A stretch of 64,000 bases of DNA, taken from NCBI GenBank assembly GCA_963769715.1, contig CAVYNE010000035.1, positions 1-64,000 of the forward strand, read 5' to 3'. The DNA is from Palsa-504 sp963769715 (GTDB taxonomy: Bacteria > Actinomycetota > Actinomycetes > Streptosporangiales > Streptosporangiaceae). The position numbers and the translations under genes are program-made. Numbering within the stretch: position 1 is the first letter of the stretch; each line of letters opens with the position of its first letter. Of the stretch, positions 26,621 to 35,314 are shown piece by piece. The notes beneath the pieces are model-generated. The model saw nothing but the letters and a program-made list of their open reading frames with translations. It did not search any database and was not told where the DNA came from.

Positions 26621-27227
26621 GTCAGCATCGTAGCGCCGCCGGGTGACCGGTGTTCTCCGCTGACGTCAATGCTCGCCTGGAGGGCATGGATCGGTCAGGA
26701 ATATGGATCGGTCAGGAATTACGCGTGGATGCAGCTTGAGACCAGGAGCGGTGGATGACGGTGGGTGTGGCGCCCAGGCATCGGGGTTGTTGACGGGACG
26801 GCGGCGTTTTGCGTGGGCCCGGGTGGGCGAGATGTCGACCTGGCCGGCGTTGCGCCGGGAATGTCACCGGCTGTTCCCCGAGGAGATGTTCGTCGCCTTG
26901 GCGGCGCCACCGCCTTCGCTACTATCCGCTCCTGCATGTAGACATTGGCCAAACAATAGGCGAGAACCTCCTCGCCGTCCTCCATCAACTCTTCGTCCAA
27001 GGAATTTGGCTACCGTCGGCGCCGTCGGCGGGACCTGAACGCTCACGCCGAAGAACGGCCGCTTAAGGTTCACGTGCCCAGCGGATCTCAGAGTCTTTGC
27101 TCCCGAGGCGCATGCAGTCGAGCGTGCGTGTGCCGAATACGGATAGTTTCGTGTCAGACTGGTGATGCGGCGATGGACGCGGAATGTTCAGACAGACGCA
27201 GGTCGGCCGGACTGGAAGGAGTTCTCC
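26621..27227. other. Intergenic with possible gene remnants
   Basis: No supportable complete gene. A direct repeat ATGGATCGGTCAGGAAT occurs twice near 26687-26720. The minus strand near 26920-27000 encodes a short acidic stretch (LDEELMEDGEEVLAYCLANV) without a family match. The gene at 27228 has a GGAAGGAG ribosome binding site. Confidence 0.35.
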
Positions 27228-27515
27228 ATGGGTTTCAGGCGACGTGTAAGGCGGCGGGCACTCGTGGTCGGAGCGGTGGGCGGCGCGGCGGTTGCTCACC
27301 ACGCGGCCACGAGGGCCGGGGAGCAGCAGCAGGACTACGACCAGGCGCCTGCCGACGACCAGGCGCCTGCCGACGACGGCCAGGACCAGGCGCAATATGC
27401 GCCCCCTGCGGCGGACCCAGCCGACGAGATCGAACACCTCGCACAATTGCACGCCTCGGGTGTGCTCACAGACGAAGAGTTCACGGCGGCCAAGGCGAAA
27501 ATACTCGGGACCTGA
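27228..27515 (+). CDS. SHOCT-domain small protein
   Basis: A 95-residue protein with a basic N-terminus (MGFRRRVRRRALVVGAVGGA) that could be a short membrane or lipid-associated segment. A low-complexity acidic linker with the duplicated QAPADD unit follows (an 18-bp DNA repeat at about 27341-27376). The C-terminal SHOCT motif is EIEHLAQLHASGVLTDEEF then AAKAKILG. SHOCT modules mediate oligomerisation or attachment. The ATG at 27228 has a good GAAGGAG; upstream in-frame codons lack one. A second SHOCT protein lies at 37969. Confidence 0.75.
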   Translation: MGFRRRVRRRALVVGAVGGAAVAHHAATRAGEQQQDYDQAPADDQAPADDGQDQAQYAPPAADPADEIEHLAQLHASGVLTDEEFTAAKAKILGT

Positions 27516-27577
27516 AGGCATGCCGGATGGCCAGAAGATGTTGAACAGATCGATTCCCGGCAGGAGCAGGGGCTGAA

Positions 27578-27994
27578 ATGAGTGGATCGCGCAAAGAAGT
27601 GCTGTCGAACGCGCTCAAGGCCGAAGTCGGTGACGCATCGGTTGATCTGAAGACCCTGTTCACCGATGACGTCGTCGGCTGGTCGCCGTACGTCACTGTG
27701 TCAGGGCTGACGGCAGTCGCTGCCCTCTCCGCCCTCCGCGAGGCAGCGTTCTCCAACGTCGTGATCACGTTCCGGGGACTCGACGAAGTGGGCAACAAGG
27801 GGTTCGCCGAATGGCTCGTCGAAGCCGATCACACCGGGCCGCTCGTGCTCAGCGAGGATAGCGTGCTGGAAGCAACTGGACGGCACGTCCAGTTGCCCGG
27901 TGTCACCGTGGCCGACTTCCGCGAGGGGAAGATCCGGTCCTTCCGGACGTACTTCGACGACCTCTCGCTGATCGAGCAGATCGTCGGTGCCTGA
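27578..27994 (+). CDS. NTF2-like (SnoaL-type) protein
   Basis: A 138-residue NTF2-fold protein. The N-terminal helix RKEVLSNALKAEVGD is followed by LKTLFTDDVVGWSPYVTVSG, a pocket strand ITFRGLDEVGNKGFAEW and VTVADFREGKIRSFRTYFDD, typical of SnoaL/ketosteroid-isomerase-like proteins. Its ligand or reaction is unknown. The GGAGCAGGGGCTGAA upstream supports ATG 27578. The stop overlaps the GNAT start by 8 bases, so the two are translationally coupled. Confidence 0.8.
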   Translation: MSGSRKEVLSNALKAEVGDASVDLKTLFTDDVVGWSPYVTVSGLTAVAALSALREAAFSNVVITFRGLDEVGNKGFAEWLVEADHTGPLVLSEDSVLEATGRHVQLPGVTVADFREGKIRSFRTYFDDLSLIEQIVGA

Positions 27995-28427
27995 CGCGCC
28001 GGCCGCCGAGGAATTCCGCGTCGAGGACCATCCTGATCCGCTCGACCTCGAAGTCCTCGAAACGCAGATCCGCCGTGAGGCGTCCGCCGCCATGGGACTC
28101 GGCGACGAAGTCGACCTGGCAATCTTCGTCCGCGACGCTGGCAGGATCGTAGCCGGCATCAGCGGGTGGACTTGGGGCGACTGCTGCGAACTGCAGAGCC
28201 TGTGGGTGGAGCCGAGTCTGCGTGGGCGTGGTCTGGCTACGCGGCTCATCGCCGCCGCCGAAGCAGAGGCGGCGGCGCGCGGATGCTCGCAGACCGTCCA
28301 CTTCACCTACGCCTTTCAGGCCCGGGCTCTGTACGAGCGGAACGGCTACGAACTGGTGGGCTGCGTCGAGGACTTCCCATCAGGAACGGACGTCCTCTGG
28401 TACCGCAAGCGCCTTAAAAGCCCGTGA
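27987..28427 (+). CDS. GNAT family N-acetyltransferase
   Basis: A 146-residue acetyl-CoA dependent acyltransferase. Motif A is LQSLWVEPSLRGRGLATRLI (the Q/RxxGxG/A-type loop is RGRGLA). The downstream helix is AAAEAEAAARGC, followed by the motif B region FQARALYERNGYELVG. The GTG start at 27987 overlaps the NTF2-like stop. The substrate is unknown. Coupling to an NTF2-like pocket protein suggests small-molecule detoxification (inference). Confidence 0.85.
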   Translation: MPDAPAAEEFRVEDHPDPLDLEVLETQIRREASAAMGLGDEVDLAIFVRDAGRIVAGISGWTWGDCCELQSLWVEPSLRGRGLATRLIAAAEAEAAARGCSQTVHFTYAFQARALYERNGYELVGCVEDFPSGTDVLWYRKRLKSP

Positions 28428-28534
28428 CGTTCGAGGTCGAGCTGTCCTTTGAACGTGTTGTTGACCGACTCAGCCGCCCGAAGATCCTGGCCGATCTGGC
28501 CAGAGGTTGGACGCGCATTGTCGATCTCGGGCCG

Positions 28535-29422
28535 TTAGCTGTCTTTGCGTGCGATGGCTGATCTCGAGGAGTACCAAATGGTGCGGAGATTGCCCCAGTC
28601 GGGGTAAATCTCGACGATGCGGGCGACGATCGCGGCTGCGGTGGTCTCCTCGGCCACGATGCGGGAGAAGTCCCGGAGGTACTGCTGTGATTCCGCGATG
28701 ATCTTCGGGTCGTTGCCGTTGTCGACCTTCTTGTGACCGGCGACGACAACGGCGGGATCGAGAGCGGCAACCTCGTCGAGGTTGGCGATCCACTGTGCCC
28801 GTTCGGCATCGCCGGTCTCGGCGGTCATCATGTGCACCTCGTTGTACGCCAGATCCCCGGTGACCACGGCGGCAAGCGACGGAACATGCAGGACCGTGGA
28901 TTCGGCGGTGTCGGCCTGGCCGATCCGGATGACCCGCAGCTCGTTGCCTTCCAGGTCGATGGCGTCGTCCGGCAACAGCTGCGGTAGCACCTTGTCCGCT
29001 CCCGTGGGGACCTCGCCGGGGAAGATTCCCTCCCAGTACCCGGCCATGCCCGGCCCGGCTTCGAATTCCGCGCGGGCCAGCACCTCAGCCGTGGCCAGAC
29101 CCGTCGCGCCGGGGAAGCGCTGGATCATTCTGGCCAGGCCGAGCCAGTGATCACCGTGCCCGTGGGTGATGTAAATGTGCGTCAGCCGCCGCCCCCTGGA
29201 CGCGACCCAGTCGGCCAGCGCATCCGTCTGGCCGAAGGTGGCGGGCACGTCCACGAGGACCGCGTCGTGCTCGCCGTAGATCAGCGTGGCCGACGAAGGA
29301 GACCACATCGGGACGTCACCCGGGCCCTCGGACTTGGTCGCGCTCACGATCGGTCGCCCCGGGGTCGTGTAGACCTCGAGCGTGAGCTGGGCCGGGGTGG
29401 GCGTCGCGTCTTCGGATGTCAT
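28535..29422 (-). CDS. MBL-fold metallo-hydrolase (paralogue 1)
   Basis: A 295-residue metallo-beta-lactamase-fold hydrolase. The zinc motif THGHGDHWLG is at about residues 86-95, the second-shell VVTGDLAYNEVHMM is near 188, and the C-terminal His is in VVVAGHKKV. A long insert (residues 105-150) and the terminal helices match the paralogue at 30555 (over 65% identical by eye). The substrate is unknown; related proteins are often annotated as glyoxalase-like or lactonase-like. Its promoter carries the palindrome at 29496-29520, which recurs at the TetR/paralogue-2 promoter, so the TetR at 29836 probably controls it. Confidence 0.85.
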   Translation of the reverse strand: MTSEDATPTPAQLTLEVYTTPGRPIVSATKSEGPGDVPMWSPSSATLIYGEHDAVLVDVPATFGQTDALADWVASRGRRLTHIYITHGHGDHWLGLARMIQRFPGATGLATAEVLARAEFEAGPGMAGYWEGIFPGEVPTGADKVLPQLLPDDAIDLEGNELRVIRIGQADTAESTVLHVPSLAAVVTGDLAYNEVHMMTAETGDAERAQWIANLDEVAALDPAVVVAGHKKVDNGNDPKIIAESQQYLRDFSRIVAEETTAAAIVARIVEIYPDWGNLRTIWYSSRSAIARKDS

Positions 29423-29495
29423 CGTTCCGCCTGTCTCGAGGGGCGAACGGCCAGCGGCTGTCAGCCGGTTGCAGATGCATATCTAGCGGATGGCT

Positions 29496-29520
29496 GTCAT
29501 CCACATCTGATGAGGATGAC
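29496..29520. promoter_or_regulatory. TetR-type operator, MBL paralogue 1
   Basis: A perfect palindrome with arms GTCATC-N2-CATC and GATG-N2-GATGAC around a single central T (25 bp), 74 bases upstream of the MBL start. The same arms, with a 3-base centre, occur at 30463-30489. Shared arms at both MBL promoters and next to a TetR gene strongly suggest one regulator. Confidence 0.75.
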
Positions 29521-29835
29521 GGATGCAATCCTGTTAGTCAACCCGGCATTCCGCCGTTAGCGGATCAACTAGTCCGCGAATGCTGGGGTTGACCTGCGGG
29601 AGCGTGTGTGGGGGCGCCGGGTGGTTGGGCTGCCCACGCCTTCCGGACACGCGCCCCAAAATCACGAGTGCGCAGGGACCCGCCAGAATGCGCTGACCGG
29701 CCTTGCCCGCAGCCTGTCCCCGAACGGCAGCGTGGATGTGCCGGTGTACAGAACGATGCCGGCGAGGGTGTCCGGCTGTCGCCCGGACGCCGGGCGCACA
29801 CATCGGCACACCCGAAGATCAATTACGGGCAGCGC
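29521..29835. other. Intergenic, no gene seen
   Basis: A GC-rich stretch between the operator and the end of the tetR-type gene. No frame shows family similarity. Confidence 0.4.
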
Positions 29836-30414
29836 TTAGTTCTGGATGCACTGTTTCAGTCCGGCTGCGGCGTTGGCCAGTATCTGTTCGGACAGCTCAG
29901 GGTCGTCGACGGCCCTGGCCATGGAGATCGCGCCGACGAGAACACTGAGGGTGAGGACCGCTTCGCGCTCGCCGATCTGGCGGTCCGGGTTGCCGATGAG
30001 GTCGGCTAGCACGGCGAGGCATTCCTTCACCTGACGGGTGTAGCTGCCGCGGGCCGGGCCGCCGGCGCGGGCGGCATCCGCGGCGACTCCGGCCACGCCG
30101 CAGCCGGACTCGGGATGATCCCGGTGCCAGGTGCTGAGGTAACCGTCGACGAGCGCGGTAAATCCCCGCTGCCCGCCGAGCTTGGCGGACGCCATCGTCC
30201 ATTCGCTGCCCTGGGTCAGGGCCCGCTGCGCGGCCTCGGCGACGAGCTGCTCCCGGGAGTCGAAGTGCCGGTAGAAACCACCGTGGGTCAGCCCGGCCTC
30301 CTTCATGAGCTCGGCGACGGCGAGGCTGCCGATGCCGTCGCGGCGGATGCGCGCCGCGGCGATGTCGAGGATGCGGTCATGGCTGGCTGCTTTCGCGGCT
30401 TGAGACGTGCCCAC
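29836..30414 (-). CDS. TetR-family regulator of the MBL pair
   Basis: A 192-residue TetR/AcrR repressor. The N-terminal helix-turn-helix is in SHDRILDIAAARIRRDGIGS, then LAVAELMKEAGLTHGGFYRH and FDSREQLVAEA. The C-terminal ligand domain resembles the TetR_C subgroup with CGVAGVAADAAR and a final GLKQCIQN. It is transcribed divergently from MBL paralogue 2, with the palindromic operator in between, so autoregulation is likely. The ligand is unknown; it may be the substrate of the MBL enzymes. Confidence 0.9.
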   Translation of the reverse strand: MGTSQAAKAASHDRILDIAAARIRRDGIGSLAVAELMKEAGLTHGGFYRHFDSREQLVAEAAQRALTQGSEWTMASAKLGGQRGFTALVDGYLSTWHRDHPESGCGVAGVAADAARAGGPARGSYTRQVKECLAVLADLIGNPDRQIGEREAVLTLSVLVGAISMARAVDDPELSEQILANAAAGLKQCIQN

Positions 30415-30462
30415 GGTGGATCCTCCAGGTGCTCGACCCCTTGACTCAAGAAGATTATATCT

Positions 30463-30489
30463 GTCATCCTCATCTTTGATGTAGATGAC
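30463..30489. promoter_or_regulatory. TetR-type operator, tetR/MBL paralogue 2
   Basis: A perfect 27-bp palindrome: GTCATC-N2-CATC, centre TTT, GATG-N2-GATGAC. It lies 49 bases from the TetR start and 66 bases from the MBL start in the divergent promoter. It is the same site as at 29496-29520 apart from two centre bases and the N2 positions. Confidence 0.8.
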
Positions 30490-30554
30490 GACTGTCCTCT
30501 TGATGTGGGGCAGGCGCCATCCAGACCGTCTACCATCAAGACAGGCGGAAAGTC

Positions 30555-31445
30555 GTGACCTCCGACGACACTGCGCAGGCCCCAGCTCACCTCACGATCG
30601 AGGTCTACACGGCCCCGGCCCGAACGTTCGTGAGCGCGACGCCACCCCAGGCCCCGGATGACGAGCCCACGTGGTCCCCGATGTCGGCCACGCTGATCTA
30701 CGGCGAGCGCGACGCGATCCTCGTCGACACGCTGGCCACCTACGACCAGGTGGACGTGCTGGCCGACTGGATCGAGGCTAAGGGGCGGCGGCTGTCGCGC
30801 GTCTACATCACCCACGGCCACGGCGACCACTGGCTCGGGCTGGCCCGGCTGACCCGGCGCTTTCCGGAAGCGACGGGTCTTGCGACAGCCGGGGTTCTCG
30901 CCCGGGCGGAATTCGAGACGACTGACCCGCGCATGGGCGGGTACTGGAACGCGCTGTTCCCCGGCGAGGTTCCCGCCGCCGCGGAGAGAGTGCTGCCGCA
31001 CCTGCTGACCAGCAACACGCTCGATTTGGAGGGCAACGAGCTGCGGGTCATCCGGATCGGTCAGGCCGACACCGCGGAATCTACCATCCTGCATGTCCCG
31101 TCGCTGGCCGCGGTCGTCACCGGGGATCTCGCCTACAACGAAGTGCACATGATGACCGCCGAGACCGGCGAAACCGAACGCGAACAGTGGATCGCCAACC
31201 TGGACGAGGTTGCCACGCTCGAACCCGCCGTGGTCGTCGCCGGTCACAAAAAAGTCGAGAACGACAACAATCCGAAGATCATCGGAGAATCCCAGCAATA
31301 TCTCCGGGATTTCTCCCGGATCGCCGCCGAAGAGACGACAGCAGCCGGCGTCGTCGGCCGGATGGTCGAACGCTATCCCGACTGGCAGAACCTACGCACG
31401 CTCTGGTACTCGGCGAGCACGGCCGTGAAGCGGACGAGCAGATAG
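30555..31445 (+). CDS. MBL-fold metallo-hydrolase (paralogue 2)
   Basis: A 296-residue paralogue of the protein at 28535, with THGHGDHWLG, the Asp in VVTGDLAYNEVHMM and the C-terminal VVVAGHKKVEN. The GTG start at 30555 (MTSDDTAQAPAHL) is in the position equivalent to paralogue 1's start. The two genes are inverted about the TetR gene, so they arose by an inverted duplication or were independently recruited. The stop is directly followed by the ATG of a truncated enoyl-CoA hydratase fragment. Confidence 0.85.
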   Translation: MTSDDTAQAPAHLTIEVYTAPARTFVSATPPQAPDDEPTWSPMSATLIYGERDAILVDTLATYDQVDVLADWIEAKGRRLSRVYITHGHGDHWLGLARLTRRFPEATGLATAGVLARAEFETTDPRMGGYWNALFPGEVPAAAERVLPHLLTSNTLDLEGNELRVIRIGQADTAESTILHVPSLAAVVTGDLAYNEVHMMTAETGETEREQWIANLDEVATLEPAVVVAGHKKVENDNNPKIIGESQQYLRDFSRIAAEETTAAGVVGRMVERYPDWQNLRTLWYSASTAVKRTSR

Positions 31446-31592
31446 ATGACGAGCACGCTGACTCAATTCACGATCACCGGGCCGGCGACCGGCTACTGGC
31501 GGATGACCTTCAGCAACCCGCCCATCCACCTGATCGGCCCAGACACCATCCTGGAACTTCACCTCGGCAACCTCGACGCGGAACAGTCCTGA
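31446..31592 (+). pseudogene. Enoyl-CoA hydratase N-terminal fragment
   Basis: A 48-residue frame beginning right after the MBL stop. It matches the first strand region of crotonase-family proteins (TGYWRMTFSNPPIHLIGPDT, compare the usual NPP-N segment), then stops at TGA 31590-31592. The oxyanion-hole glycines and everything downstream are missing. It was probably the next gene of the MBL operon before a deletion that brought in the MFS/TetR debris. Confidence 0.6.
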
Positions 31593-31639
31593 TGACGACC
31601 CGCACAGGATCCCTGGCCTGGGCTGGGAGCTTGTGCACC

Positions 31640-32080
31640 AGGCTGGGGCTGGTCACCGCCGACGGCGGCACCCGCGCGCTGGCCAGCGCGCCGGGCAAGA
31701 ACGTGATCGAGCCGATCATCGCGAAGCCCACGATGAAAACTCAGCACTGAGCACACGCTGAACACGCGGCTACGGAACAACCGCATCGGCAGGATGGGTT
31801 CGGCCGCGCGCATTTCCACCAACACGAAGATCACCAGCGCCACGACCGACGCTGCGAACAGGCCGATGATGTACTCGTAGGCGTGGTGCCCCAGGTACAG
31901 GTCGCAGGCTTGAAGCAGCGAGACGAGGAGCACTTCCTTGCTCCCGACGTGGTGCAGCAGCCCGGCGACGGTCAACCCGCAGCTATCGGCGAGCTCTTGC
32001 CCTTGGTAGGTAAGAGCGCGACCGTCAAGGGCGAGAACGATCGGCCCGGCGGTGGTGGACGCGCTGATGACGGCCGTCTA
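31640..32080 (-). pseudogene. Chimeric remnant: TetR N-terminus fused to MFS segment
   Basis: Two unrelated fragments fused in one frame. From the right: a TetR helix-turn-helix (ELADSCGLTVAGLLHHVGSK, EVLLVSLL). Then, without a break, comes a transmembrane and loop segment of a DHA2-type MFS pump (GLFAASVVALVIFVLVEMRA, EPILPMRLFRSRVFSV), continuing after a slip as VGFAMIGSITFLPGALAS. A deletion must have removed the rest of the regulator and the start of the pump, which were probably neighbours. It is non-functional. Confidence 0.65.
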
Positions 32081-32134
32081 CGTCTGCGCTCGGCCTCCCC
32101 GCCCGCCGGAGAAATGGCCGCGGCATTTTTACAT

Positions 32135-32157
32135 GCTTAATGAAGTATTCATTAAGC
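32135..32157. promoter_or_regulatory. Orphan TetR-type palindrome
   Basis: A perfect inverted repeat, GCTTAATGAA-GTA-TTCATTAAGC, in an AT-rich pocket just upstream of the TetR/MFS remnant. The length (10-bp arms, 3-bp centre) and position are those of a TetR autoregulatory operator. Its regulator is now destroyed. Confidence 0.6.
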
Positions 32158-32552
32158 GCTAATTCTTAACCGGCCCGGAGTGTTAACCACTTGGGCAGAG
32201 TAATTCGGAGATAGCTTGTAGAGCGGATAGCCTGAATGCGAGTAAGGCGCCGACGCTTGGCGCCCGAGCGGCCGTGGCACGGCGCTGGCAGTCGAGGGTC
32301 TGGCTGCTGGGCGCCACCCGTATCGACGGCCTGGCCGCGCCGATTGAGGAGCTAATGTGCCGGGGGAGAGCGTCGGTCTTATGGTCTTTATTCACACCGT
32401 GCACCGCTTGCGTAAGGTCGGCCAGGCCACCCGGGTGCGGGCCGTATTCGGCTGGCTCCGGCCGGTCGGTCGGCGGCCGGATCGCGGCTCAGAAGAAAAC
32501 CACAGCTTGTGGTCACAATTCCTTGAGCCTGGTGCGTCAAGGTAGCCCCGTG
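32158..32552. other. Intergenic upstream of redox operon
   Basis: About 400 bases without a supported gene. The promoter of the flavocytochrome operon should lie here. The frame extending upstream of 32553 has no family similarity. Confidence 0.4.
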
Positions 32553-33944
32553 ATGCGCCACTCGCCGGTCACCCCGGCCCAGGGGGCCGGCACAGGATCC
32601 GCATCCGTACGTGCGCACCGGCCAGGTCCCGCGCCTCGGCCCCGGGTCGTCGACGCATGCGCCGCGTTGGCCGGTCTCGGGTTCGGCGTAATCGTCGGCA
32701 CGGTCATTATCGGCGAGGACCGGGGATCGCTGGCCGCGCCCGGAGGGCTGTTCACCGCCGAGGGCCGGCTCGCCGGCTTCACCGGCGCTTATCTGATGCT
32801 GATCATGGTGGTGCTTGTCGCCCGCTTGCCGTGGCTGGAGACCTCGGTCGGGCAGGACCGGCTCGTCCGCTGGCACCGGCAGGTCGCCCCGTGGGCGTTC
32901 GGGCTGATCGCCGCCCATGTGGTCCTGATCACGCTCGGCTACGCGGAGGCCGCGAAGGCTGGGGTACTGCGCCAGCTGTGGGTGTTCATCAGGTCCTATC
33001 CGGACGTGCTCGCCGCGATCGCCGGTCTCGGTCTGCTGGTGATGGCCGGGGTCACCTCGATCAAGATCGCCCGGCGCCGGCTCAGGTACGAAACCTGGTG
33101 GGTCGTTCACCTTTACGTCTACCTCGGGCTCGCGCTCGCGTTCGCCCACCAGATCGTCACCGGCGTCCCGTTCATCGGCCACCCACTCACGCGGGCGATC
33201 TGGATCGTCATCTGGGCGGCCACAGCCGGGATGGTCATCGTGTTCCGGGTCGCTCAGCCGATCTGGCGGAGCCTCCGGCATCAGCTGCGGGTCGTCGAGG
33301 TCCGCGAAGAGGCCTCAGGCGTGGTCTCGGTTATCTGCCAGGGCCGGCGGCTGGATCGCCTGGCGGTTTCGGGAGGTCAGTTCTTCCTCTGGCGCTTCCT
33401 CACTCCGGACCTGTGGTGGCAGGCGCACCCGTACTCGCTGTCCGCACTGCCACAGCCTCCGTATATCCGCGTGACCATCAAGGGGCTCGGCGACCAGAGC
33501 CGCGCGGTGCGCCGGCTCCCGCCGGGTACCCGCGTCGCCATCGAGGGGCCTTACGGAGCGTTCACCCGCCATGCGCGCACCTATGATCGTGTCGCGCTGA
33601 TCGGCGCCGGAGTGGGCATTACCCCGTTGCGCGCGCTGCTTGAGGACCTGCCGGGCGGGACCAACGTGGTCGTCATCGTCCGGGCGTCGACCGTCGACAA
33701 CCTCGTCCACCGGGACGAGGTCGCTGCTCTGGTCAAGCGGCGTGGCGGTCGGCTCTATGAGATCGTCGGCTCCCGGCGCAGGGTTCGCTTCGACGCCCAC
33801 GTGTTGCGACGGCTGGTTCCCGACCTCGCCGTACGCGACGTGTACATCTGCGGGCCGGAAGGGTTCGGCGCCAATGTCATCGACGCGGCCTTGCGGCTAG
33901 GCGTAACCGAGGAACAGATCCACCAGGAAGCGTTCGAGTTCTAG
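32553..33944 (+). CDS. Ferric-reductase-like transmembrane flavocytochrome
   Basis: A 463-residue membrane oxidoreductase that would move electrons from NAD(P)H via FAD and two b hemes across the membrane. Six or so helices span residues 30-245. Candidate heme His are in WHRQVAPWAFGLIAAHVVL and WWVVHLYVYLGLALAFAHQ. The FAD-binding beta barrel has HPYSLSALP. The NAD-binding domain has GAGVGITPLRALL and YICGPEGFGANVI and ends in a FEF-type aromatic terminus. ATG 32553 is adjacent to a GTG at 32550. It is followed at 45 bases by an FMN-binding protein and ApbE, which suggests electrons are delivered to a covalently flavinylated exported protein. Confidence 0.9.
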   Translation: MRHSPVTPAQGAGTGSASVRAHRPGPAPRPRVVDACAALAGLGFGVIVGTVIIGEDRGSLAAPGGLFTAEGRLAGFTGAYLMLIMVVLVARLPWLETSVGQDRLVRWHRQVAPWAFGLIAAHVVLITLGYAEAAKAGVLRQLWVFIRSYPDVLAAIAGLGLLVMAGVTSIKIARRRLRYETWWVVHLYVYLGLALAFAHQIVTGVPFIGHPLTRAIWIVIWAATAGMVIVFRVAQPIWRSLRHQLRVVEVREEASGVVSVICQGRRLDRLAVSGGQFFLWRFLTPDLWWQAHPYSLSALPQPPYIRVTIKGLGDQSRAVRRLPPGTRVAIEGPYGAFTRHARTYDRVALIGAGVGITPLRALLEDLPGGTNVVVIVRASTVDNLVHRDEVAALVKRRGGRLYEIVGSRRRVRFDAHVLRRLVPDLAVRDVYICGPEGFGANVIDAALRLGVTEEQIHQEAFEF

Positions 33945-33989
33945 GTTGCGGAAAATTCGGACAGCACGTGCGCTCAAAGGAATAGCTCA

Positions 33990-34499
33990 ATGAGACGAAC
34001 CCCGATCGTGATAACGGCTACCTTGGCCGGTCTTGTCGGCGTGCTGGCCTTTCACACCACCCCGGCCAAGCTCAGCCTGGGTACCGTGCCCGGAGCTTCC
34101 GGGTCCGCGCAGCCTTCAGCTGCGGCCAGCCCGGGCCGATCGCAACGAAGCCAGAACGCCAGCGGCGCGAGTTCTCCGCCCCGGTCCGGTCCGACCGCGA
34201 AGGCGAAACCAGGTACCACCCGGACCGTCGTCGGCCCCGCTGTCAACTACAACTTCGGCGTTCTGTCGGTCTCGGTCACGGTTTCCGGTAACAAGATAAC
34301 TAAGGTCGGGATCGGCTCTCTCGATGACGGAGGGAACCAGCGCTCCCAGTTCATTGATCAGCAGTCGATACCGATCCTGGAACAGGAGACCTTGCAGGCG
34401 CAAAGCGGCAACATTCAAGGCGTATCGGGCGCCAGCTACACCAGCGCTGGTTTCCAGCAATCGCTCCAGGCGGCACTGCATACACTCGGCTTTCAGTGA
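33990..34499 (+). CDS. Exported FMN-binding domain protein
   Basis: A 169-residue protein: an N-terminal signal/anchor helix (PIVITATLAGLVGVLAF), a Ser/Pro/Ala-rich linker (about residues 35-78), then an FMN_bind domain. The flavinylation motif GVSGASYTSAGF near the end provides the Thr that ApbE modifies with FMN (known for this family). It is likely tethered outside the membrane as a one-electron carrier receiving electrons from the upstream flavocytochrome. It overlaps the ApbE start by 4 bases. Confidence 0.9.
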   Translation: MRRTPIVITATLAGLVGVLAFHTTPAKLSLGTVPGASGSAQPSAAASPGRSQRSQNASGASSPPRSGPTAKAKPGTTRTVVGPAVNYNFGVLSVSVTVSGNKITKVGIGSLDDGGNQRSQFIDQQSIPILEQETLQAQSGNIQGVSGASYTSAGFQQSLQAALHTLGFQ

Positions 34500-35314
34500 C
34501 GGCTGGTCGTCAGGCTGTGGCCGTGCCGCCCGAACTCCCCGCGCGCTCGATTCACCACCGTGAAGACGTGATGGGCACGGTCGTGACCATCGATGTCTTT
34601 ACCATCGACGCCACCGCAGGCGCCGAGATCTCCCGGCGACTGGCCACGGCACGGGCGGTGCTCCAGCGCGCGGACGCGGTCTTCAGCACCTGGAAACCGC
34701 ACAGCCCGGTCAGCCGGCTGCGGCGAGGGGAGATTACGTGTGCTCAGGCTCCGGTGGAGGTTTCCGAAGTCCTCGAGCAGTGCGCCGTCGCACGCGAACT
34801 GTCCGGCGGATGGTTCGATCCGTGGGCTATGCCCGGGGGGATCGACCCCACCGGATACGTGAAGGGCTGGGCCGCGCAGAGGGCGCTCGGCGCGTTCCGC
34901 GCAAGCGGAGTTCGCGGCGCGATCGTGAACGCGGCCGGGGACATCGCGAGCTTCGGCGGCCTGGGATACGGCCAGCCCTTCCGGATCGGCATCGCTGACC
35001 CCTTTTCGCCGGGCCGCCTGGCCGAGATTGCCTATCTCACCGGGGCGATCGCCACGTCGGGTACCTACGAGCGCGGTAGCCACCTGATCGATCCGCATTC
35101 CGGCCGGCCGACCGCGCGGGTCGCATCAGCGAGCGTGACCGGGCCCGACCTTGGTCTCGCCGACGCGCTCGCCACGGCGATCGCGGTCGCCGGCGAGGCC
35201 GGCATGGACGTGATCGAGGCACTCGATGGCTATGAAGCGCTCATTATCACCATCGATGGCCGCCGCCGGTGGACGCAGCATTTCCCGTTCGCCCCGCGAG
35301 AGGCCTCGGGCTAG
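34496..35314 (+). CDS. apbE: FAD:protein FMN transferase (ApbE)
   Basis: A 272-residue flavin transferase that attaches FMN from FAD to Thr/Ser of FMN_bind proteins, here surely its upstream partner. Motifs are MGTVVTIDVF, the substrate loop GGIDPTGYVKGWAAQRAL, NAAGDIASFGG and the Mg-site region IATSGTYERGSHLIDP. It has no obvious lipobox, so it may act in the cytoplasm or be anchored otherwise. The GTG start at 34496 overlaps the FMN-binding gene (GTGA). The stop overlaps the stop of a convergent ADH fragment. Confidence 0.9.
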   Translation: MTAGRQAVAVPPELPARSIHHREDVMGTVVTIDVFTIDATAGAEISRRLATARAVLQRADAVFSTWKPHSPVSRLRRGEITCAQAPVEVSEVLEQCAVARELSGGWFDPWAMPGGIDPTGYVKGWAAQRALGAFRASGVRGAIVNAAGDIASFGGLGYGQPFRIGIADPFSPGRLAEIAYLTGAIATSGTYERGSHLIDPHSGRPTARVASASVTGPDLGLADALATAIAVAGEAGMDVIEALDGYEALIITIDGRRRWTQHFPFAPREASG

